5,961 nt of DNA from Actinomycetota bacterium (GTDB taxonomy: Bacteria > Actinomycetota > Actinomycetes > Actinomycetales > Microbacteriaceae), in NCBI GenBank assembly GCA_009703445.1, contig WLGA01000070.1:1-5961 (forward strand). The letters run 5' to 3'. Both the position numbers and the translations under genes were made by a program. This document shows, one piece after another, positions 1 through 5,961 of the stretch. The notes beneath the pieces were generated by a model. That model was not told where the DNA came from, searched no databases, and worked only from the letters and a program-made list of their open reading frames with translations. Numbering within the stretch: the first letter of the stretch is position 1; every line of letters starts with the position of its first letter.

Positions 1-180
1 CGTGGCGAAATTGCCGTAACCCTCTACAACAGCTCAAATGAAGATTTCTCAGTCAGCCGAGGCGATCGCATCGCTCAGCTCGTCATCCAAGCCATAGAAA
101 TAGCAGACTTCATCGCGGTCGAAACACTTCCCGGTTCGCACCGTGGCACTGCTGGCTTCGGATCCACAGGCACTAAGTAG
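1..180 (+). CDS. dut: dUTP diphosphatase (dUTPase), C-terminal part
   Basis: This is the last 59 residues of a trimeric dUTPase, which hydrolyses dUTP to dUMP and pyrophosphate in the cytosol. It keeps uracil out of DNA and supplies dUMP for thymidylate synthesis. The reading frame is open from the first base to TAG at 178-180. The window opens on RGE, which fits the end of motif III (the AGYRGE-type nucleoside-binding hairpin). Motif IV follows as RGDRIAQLVI (fragment residues 20-29). The glycine-rich motif V, RGTAGFGSTG (residues 48-57), is the mobile C-terminal arm that closes over the substrate in this family. Motifs I and II and the catalytic Asp region lie outside the window. The stop codon is 2 bases from the next start, so the gene is probably co-transcribed and translationally coupled with the DUF3710 gene. 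The family assignment is firm; only the length is unknown. Confidence 0.95.
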   Translation, partial: RGEIAVTLYNSSNEDFSVSRGDRIAQLVIQAIEIADFIAVETLPGSHRGTAGFGSTGTK

Positions 181-182
181 AC

Positions 183-785
183 ATGCAAGACCTTTATCAG
201 AATGAGAAATCTGCGCCTCTAGACAGAGAATCCGCAGGACCATTTGATTATTCGGAAGTGCATTTCAATGGTGCCTTCCTCGATTTTGGCTCGATATTGT
301 TTCCAACCAAGGATGGCCTTCAGGTAAAGCTCGAAGTTGAAGAGCCAAGCCAGCGAGTAGTGGCTGTCACTCTCGAATACGATGATTCATCACTTCAGCT
401 GCAGGCGTTTGCAGCACCAAAATCTGAAGGGTTGTGGCACTCTATTCGCCAGCAACTCGAGGATTCGGTTCTAACTCAAGGTGGCACGGTCGAGAATCGC
501 GTTGGCTCCTTAGGGCCGGAGCTTCTCGCGAAGCTTCCAATCTCGAATGAGTCAGGTGATCAAATCGGCACACGATTCTCTCGATTCGTTGGTGTCGATG
601 GGCCTAAATGGTTCCTGCGCGGTGTCATTTCTGGCGCGGCAATCACCGATCCAAAGGCATCCGCGGAAATTGATGACCTATTCAGGGGCGTCACCATTCG
701 CCGAGACGCCACGCCGCTGCCTCCGGGAGACCTACTTCCGCTAAGCCTTCCAGGTGGCACAGTCGCTCCGCCAAAGGGAATTTAG
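183..785 (+). CDS. DUF3710 family protein
   Basis: This is a 200-residue soluble protein with no signal peptide or membrane segment, matching the actinobacterial family DUF3710, whose function is not known. Family landmarks in order are GPFDYSEV (residues 19-26), a DFGSILFP strand (34-41), the stretch QAFAAPKSEGLW in the first half, and the strongly conserved GVDGPKWFLRGVISG (137-151). It ends in a proline- and glycine-rich tail. The N-terminus is short and acidic, as is usual for the family. The ATG at 183 lies 2 bases after the dut stop. Its Shine-Dalgarno sequence is poor (AAG at 175-177), so coupling to dut translation is likely. In many actinobacteria this family sits directly behind dut, as here. 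No catalytic motif is evident, and I cannot assign a reaction. The family call rests on remembered family sequence, not a search. Confidence 0.85.
   Translation: MQDLYQNEKSAPLDRESAGPFDYSEVHFNGAFLDFGSILFPTKDGLQVKLEVEEPSQRVVAVTLEYDDSSLQLQAFAAPKSEGLWHSIRQQLEDSVLTQGGTVENRVGSLGPELLAKLPISNESGDQIGTRFSRFVGVDGPKWFLRGVISGAAITDPKASAEIDDLFRGVTIRRDATPLPPGDLLPLSLPGGTVAPPKGI
773..778 (+). promoter_or_regulatory. Shine-Dalgarno sequence that fixes the TTG start of the DUF3159 gene
   Basis: AAAGGG lies inside the last codons of the DUF3710 gene, 7 bases before the TTG at 786. This spacing supports TTG 786 as the start rather than the in-frame ATG at 819, which has no comparable site upstream. The site is translated as part of the preceding gene, so termination of DUF3710 and initiation of DUF3159 are probably coupled. 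Confidence 0.6.
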
Positions 786-1460
786 TTGACTGAGCAGGAC
801 TCGAGCCGCGCAAATGCGATGCGAAAGCTTGGAATTCACGAGAAGGACGGAGTAGCAACACTAGACCGTGAATCTTTGATGAACTCCGTCGGAGGCTGGC
901 TCGGCATTATTCAGAGTTCGGTACCAGCAGCTCTGTTCGTACTCGTGTTCGCTCTCACAAAAAATACAGTTGCGGCTGTTGTTATTTCACTTGTAGTTTC
1001 TTCGAGTTTCGTGGTTCTCCAGCTGGTGACTCGAAAGCCCGTCACCCAGGCCATCGCTGGCGCACTTGGTATCGCGTTGTCAGCGTACCTAACGCTTCGG
1101 GATGGTGGACATCCCGCCGATTATTTCATCCAAGGGTTCTTCACGAACATCGCCTATGGTCTCGTCTTGGCGATCTCGATACTAGTTCGGTGGCCTGTGA
1201 TTGGCTTCCTGGTGGGTCTTTTTCGCAGTGAGCCGCTCGCGTGGCGTTCTGACAAGAAACTGCTGAGGCGCGCAGATCTTGCTACCGCGCTGTTTGTCGC
1301 CCTTTTTTCTCTCAGGTTGGCAGTCCAACTGCCTCTCTACTTCGCAAATCAAATTGAGGCTCTTGGCATCGCTCGAGTAGCGATGGGAGTGCCGTTGTAC
1401 GCGCTTTGCATTTGGCTTTCTTGGTTGTTACTGCGAAGCAGCATTTCGGCAACAAAGTAA
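786..1460 (+). CDS. DUF3159 family multi-pass membrane protein
   Basis: This is a 224-residue integral membrane protein matching the actinobacterial family DUF3159, whose function is unknown. About 40 hydrophilic residues precede the membrane part. Hydrophobic segments lie near 41-58, 61-81, 89-104, 118-146 (possibly two spans broken by R135-W136-P137), 164-183 and 197-216, so five or six spans are likely. Family-like landmarks are LVTRKPVTQAIAG (80-92), the ILVRWPVIGFLVGLF stretch (132-146), a cytosolic-looking basic stretch RSDKKLLRR (154-162), LRLAVQLPLY (176-185) and ARVAMGVPLYAL (196-207). TTG at 786 directly follows the DUF3710 stop codon and is preceded by a good Shine-Dalgarno sequence; ATG 819 is the fallback start. 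The gene closes the dut-DUF3710-DUF3159 operon. The conserved Arg residues next to membrane spans hint at a transport or lipid-facing role, but nothing in the sequence identifies a substrate. Confidence 0.85.
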   Translation: MTEQDSSRANAMRKLGIHEKDGVATLDRESLMNSVGGWLGIIQSSVPAALFVLVFALTKNTVAAVVISLVVSSSFVVLQLVTRKPVTQAIAGALGIALSAYLTLRDGGHPADYFIQGFFTNIAYGLVLAISILVRWPVIGFLVGLFRSEPLAWRSDKKLLRRADLATALFVALFSLRLAVQLPLYFANQIEALGIARVAMGVPLYALCIWLSWLLLRSSISATK

Positions 1461-1472
1461 GTGCTATTTTTG
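1440..1472 (+). terminator. weak terminator-like hairpin at the end of the DUF3159 gene
   Basis: AGCATTT (1440-1446) can pair with AAGTGCT (1459-1465). This gives seven pairs, one of them G-U, around a 12-base loop that ends inside the TAA stop. The sequence ATTTTTG (1466-1472) follows immediately. The order of stem then T-run is that of an intrinsic terminator, but the stem is AT-rich and the loop is long, so it would be weak at best. Its position, between the dut operon and a gene with its own strong ribosome binding site, is where a partial transcription stop would make sense. Confidence 0.25.
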
Positions 1473-1490
1473 TACGGTAAGGCAGTAAAC

Positions 1491-1497
1491 AAAGGAG
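1491..1497 (+). promoter_or_regulatory. ribosome binding site of acnA
   Basis: AAAGGAG lies 7 bases before ATG 1505. It is the best Shine-Dalgarno match in the window and is consistent with high expression of aconitase. It settles the acnA start. A promoter would be expected in or just before 1461-1490, but I could not find a convincing -35/-10 pair there. Confidence 0.8.
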
Positions 1498-1504
1498 TGG
1501 CTTC

Positions 1505-4183
<2,679 letters not shown>

Positions 4184-4193
4184 GGGAAATACT

Positions 4194-4310
4194 GGCTACG
4201 AAATCTCGGTTGCATAGGCTATGAGTCTTCTAGAGAGCATCAAAGGTCCACGTGACCTTGACGCGCTCTCAGAAGCGCAACTTGTAGACCTATGCGCCGA
4301 GATTCGTGCC
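4194..4310 (+). promoter_or_regulatory. candidate structured mRNA leader spanning the dxs start
   Basis: A long imperfect inverted repeat pairs the acnA-dxs gap with dxs codons 23-30. From the outside in, GGC 4194-4196 pairs with GCC 4308-4310, ACGA 4198-4201 with TCGT 4304-4307, ATCTCGG 4203-4209 with CCGAGAT 4297-4303, and GCATAGG 4212-4218 with CCTATGC 4289-4295. Unpaired T4197, A4202 and T4211 form single-base bulges, and T4210 can wobble with G4296. The total is 21 Watson-Crick pairs plus one wobble. Two small hairpins lie between the arms: AAGGTC 4243-4248 with GACCTT 4254-4259, and GCGCT 4263-4267 with AGCGC 4274-4278. The start codon (4221-4223) sits 2 bases inside the main stem, and the only AGG near it (4216-4218) is paired. 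The pairing is read directly from sequence. A role in dxs translation is inference, and it resembles no riboswitch class I recognise. Confidence 0.4.
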
Positions 4311-5961
4311 TTTCTCGTCAAATCCGTAGCCAAGACCGGAGGCCACCTAGGCCCTAATCTTGGCGTGGTCGAAACGACCGTTGCGATTCACCGTGTGTTC
4401 GATTCGCCCAAGGATTCAATAATCTTTGACACCGGGCACCAGTCATACGTGCACAAGCTACTAACCGGTCGTCAGGACTTCAGCACCCTTCGCCAGCGCG
4501 AGGGTCTAGCGGGCTACCCACAGCGCGGTGAATCTGTTCACGACATCGTGGAGAGTTCACATGCCAGCTCCTCTCTGTCTTGGGCAGATGGAATCGCAAA
4601 GGCCTATAAGCTGACCCACCAGGATGATCGCTACGTTATTGCCGTGGTCGGCGATGGATCCCTAACCGGCGGAATGACCTGGGAAGCGCTCAACAACATT
4701 TCGGACGACAATGATCGCAAACTGGTGATTGTTGTAAACGACAACGGTCGTTCCTATGCGCCGACCATTGGTGGTCTTGCACGTTACTTGAATGGCATCC
4801 GAACCGAGAAGGTCTACCGCCGCCTATACCGAGCCAGCAAGAGCTTCTTCTTCCGCTTCGGCCTAATCGGCCGCCTGTTTTATTCAGCGGCTCGCGGAGC
4901 GGGCAAGGGACTCCTTGGCTCATTCGCTCCCAAGGGTCTGTTCCCGAATCTTGACATTAAGTACATCGGTCCGATTGATGGCCATGACCTAGACGCCATG
5001 GAGCAGGCGCTCGCCCAGGCGAAGAAGTATGCCAACCCGGTCATTGTTCACGCAATCACCCAAAAGGGTAAGGGTTATGACCCAGCAACTCTCAACGAAG
5101 AGGACCAATTCCACGCTGTTGGGCAGATTGATCCCGAAACCGGAAAATCCTTGGAATCGGGAGCTGGTCAATCTTGGACCAGCGTCTTCAGCGAAGAAAT
5201 CGTTAAGGTGGCCGACCGACGCCCAGACGTAGTAGGTATTACCGGCGCGATGCTAATTCCAGTTGGACTGGACAAGTTTGCGGCAAAGTACCCAACTCGT
5301 GTCTTTGACGTTGGAATCGCAGAACAGCATGCGGTGGCATCGGCAGCTGGAATGGCCTTCGGTGGGCTGCACCCGGTTGTGGCCGTTTACGCCACATTCA
5401 TGAACCGAGCATTCGACCAAGTCCTCATGGATGTCGCTCTTCACGACGCTGGCGTTACCTTTGTGCTCGACCGTGCAGGCGTTACCGGTCCTGACGGTCC
5501 GAGCCACCACGGCATGTGGGATCTTGCAATGCTGCAGATCGTTCCTGGTATCAAGTTGAGCTCGCCTCGCGATGCCAACGTCCTGCGCGAACTTCTAAAC
5601 GAAGCCGTAGAAGTTCGAGACAAGCCGACAGTAATCCGTTTCGGTAAGGGAACCGCGGGAAACGTCATCCCAGCAATCAGTCGCACGACCGATGGCGTAG
5701 ACATCCTGAAGCAGTCTCCGGCAAAAGATGTTTTGATCATGTCTGTTGGGGCAATGGCTACAACCGCTCTCCACGTTGCCGACTTGCTCGCCGCCCAGGG
5801 GATTGGCGCAACAGTGATCGACCCTAGATGGATGGTCCCTGTTCCTAAGTCTGTTGTTGAGATGTCAGCTGAGCACCGTCTCGTGGTCACCATCGAAGAC
5901 GGAATCAAGGTCGGCGGAATTGGAACGCGAGTGCGTCAAGACCTGCGAGACGCTCAAGTAG
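4221..5961 (+). CDS. dxs: 1-deoxy-D-xylulose-5-phosphate synthase, 3' end cut by the window
   Basis: DXS condenses pyruvate and glyceraldehyde 3-phosphate to DXP with thiamine diphosphate. This opens the MEP isoprenoid pathway and also feeds thiamine and pyridoxal phosphate synthesis. The window holds 580 codons plus one base; a further 40-65 residues are expected from the usual 620-640. The N-terminal domain shows GGHLGPNLGVVE (from G40, His42), DTGHQSYVHK (from D70, His73), ESSHASSSLS, and the cofactor motif GDG (144-146) ending at NDN (173-175), with D145 and N175 as the expected Mg ligands. The middle domain has AEQH with catalytic E368, then VYATFMNRAFDQ, and DRAG through HHG with R418, D425 and H429. 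The C-terminal domain has EDGIKVGGIG from E559. The start is firm because an in-frame TAG lies at 4215-4217 and MSLLESIKGPRDL matches the family N-terminus. No good Shine-Dalgarno sequence precedes it. No key residue is missing in the visible part. Confidence 0.96.
   Translation, partial: MSLLESIKGPRDLDALSEAQLVDLCAEIRAFLVKSVAKTGGHLGPNLGVVETTVAIHRVFDSPKDSIIFDTGHQSYVHKLLTGRQDFSTLRQREGLAGYPQRGESVHDIVESSHASSSLSWADGIAKAYKLTHQDDRYVIAVVGDGSLTGGMTWEALNNISDDNDRKLVIVVNDNGRSYAPTIGGLARYLNGIRTEKVYRRLYRASKSFFFRFGLIGRLFYSAARGAGKGLLGSFAPKGLFPNLDIKYIGPIDGHDLDAMEQALAQAKKYANPVIVHAITQKGKGYDPATLNEEDQFHAVGQIDPETGKSLESGAGQSWTSVFSEEIVKVADRRPDVVGITGAMLIPVGLDKFAAKYPTRVFDVGIAEQHAVASAAGMAFGGLHPVVAVYATFMNRAFDQVLMDVALHDAGVTFVLDRAGVTGPDGPSHHGMWDLAMLQIVPGIKLSSPRDANVLRELLNEAVEVRDKPTVIRFGKGTAGNVIPAISRTTDGVDILKQSPAKDVLIMSVGAMATTALHVADLLAAQGIGATVIDPRWMVPVPKSVVEMSAEHRLVVTIEDGIKVGGIGTRVRQDLRDAQV

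Noticed and set aside
49..243. 64-codon minus-strand open frame over the dut/DUF3710 junction
   Set aside because: It overlaps dut motifs IV and V and the start of DUF3710 and has no motif or start signal of its own.
1461..1490. acnA promoter -10 candidates TATTTT (1465-1470) and TACGGT (1473-1478)
   Set aside because: Each fits TAnnnT, but neither has a recognisable -35 at 16-19 bases, so I do not annotate a promoter despite expecting one.
4194..4310. TPP riboswitch ahead of dxs, considered because DXS uses thiamine diphosphate
   Set aside because: The conserved CUGAGA and second thi-box elements are not present in the plus-strand leader in the right arrangement. The CTGAGA string near 4268-4273 is on the minus strand only.
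5441..5908. 155-codon open frame on the minus strand
   Set aside because: It lies wholly inside dxs, where the plus strand shows an uninterrupted DXS with catalytic motifs. The minus frame has no ribosome binding site I can see and a composition typical of an antisense shadow.

Overview
The window is an ordinary chromosomal housekeeping region with every gene on the plus strand. It most likely comes from an actinobacterium. Three things point there: two adjacent genes matching the actinobacteria-restricted families DUF3710 and DUF3159 directly behind dut, an AcnA-type aconitase, and a DXS whose start and motifs read like those of Microbacteriaceae. Base composition looks intermediate (about half G+C by eye) rather than strongly GC-rich. 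That would fit a small-genome aquatic Microbacteriaceae lineage such as the Rhodoluna/Aquiluna group, but the genus-level placement is inference.

Layout. Bases 1-180 are the 3' end of dut (dUTPase), with conserved motifs IV and V. After a 2-base gap comes a DUF3710 protein (183-785). With no gap at all follows a DUF3159 multi-pass membrane protein (786-1460) that starts at TTG. These three form a tight operon. A weak terminator-like hairpin overlaps the DUF3159 stop codon. A strong Shine-Dalgarno sequence then introduces acnA (1505-4183), a complete 892-residue aconitase with all three Fe-S cysteines. After 37 bases dxs starts at 4221 and runs off the right edge, with roughly the last tenth of the protein missing.

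How the genes relate. dUTPase protects DNA from uracil, aconitase runs the citrate-isocitrate step of the TCA cycle, and DXS makes the first committed intermediate of the MEP isoprenoid pathway, which also feeds thiamine and pyridoxal phosphate synthesis. They do not form one pathway. Their linkage looks like a conserved neighbourhood of growth genes. The two DUF proteins have no established function.

The most notable non-coding signal is at the start of dxs. A long imperfect inverted repeat (21 Watson-Crick pairs plus one G-U) has its left arm in the acnA-dxs gap and its right arm in dxs codons 23-30. Two further small hairpins are nested between the arms, and the dxs start codon lies at the junction. 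dxs also lacks a usable Shine-Dalgarno sequence. Together these suggest a structured leader that might control dxs translation, but this is a hypothesis from sequence alone. I see no mobile element, CRISPR array, RNA gene, phage remnant, defence system or clearly new multi-gene system here.
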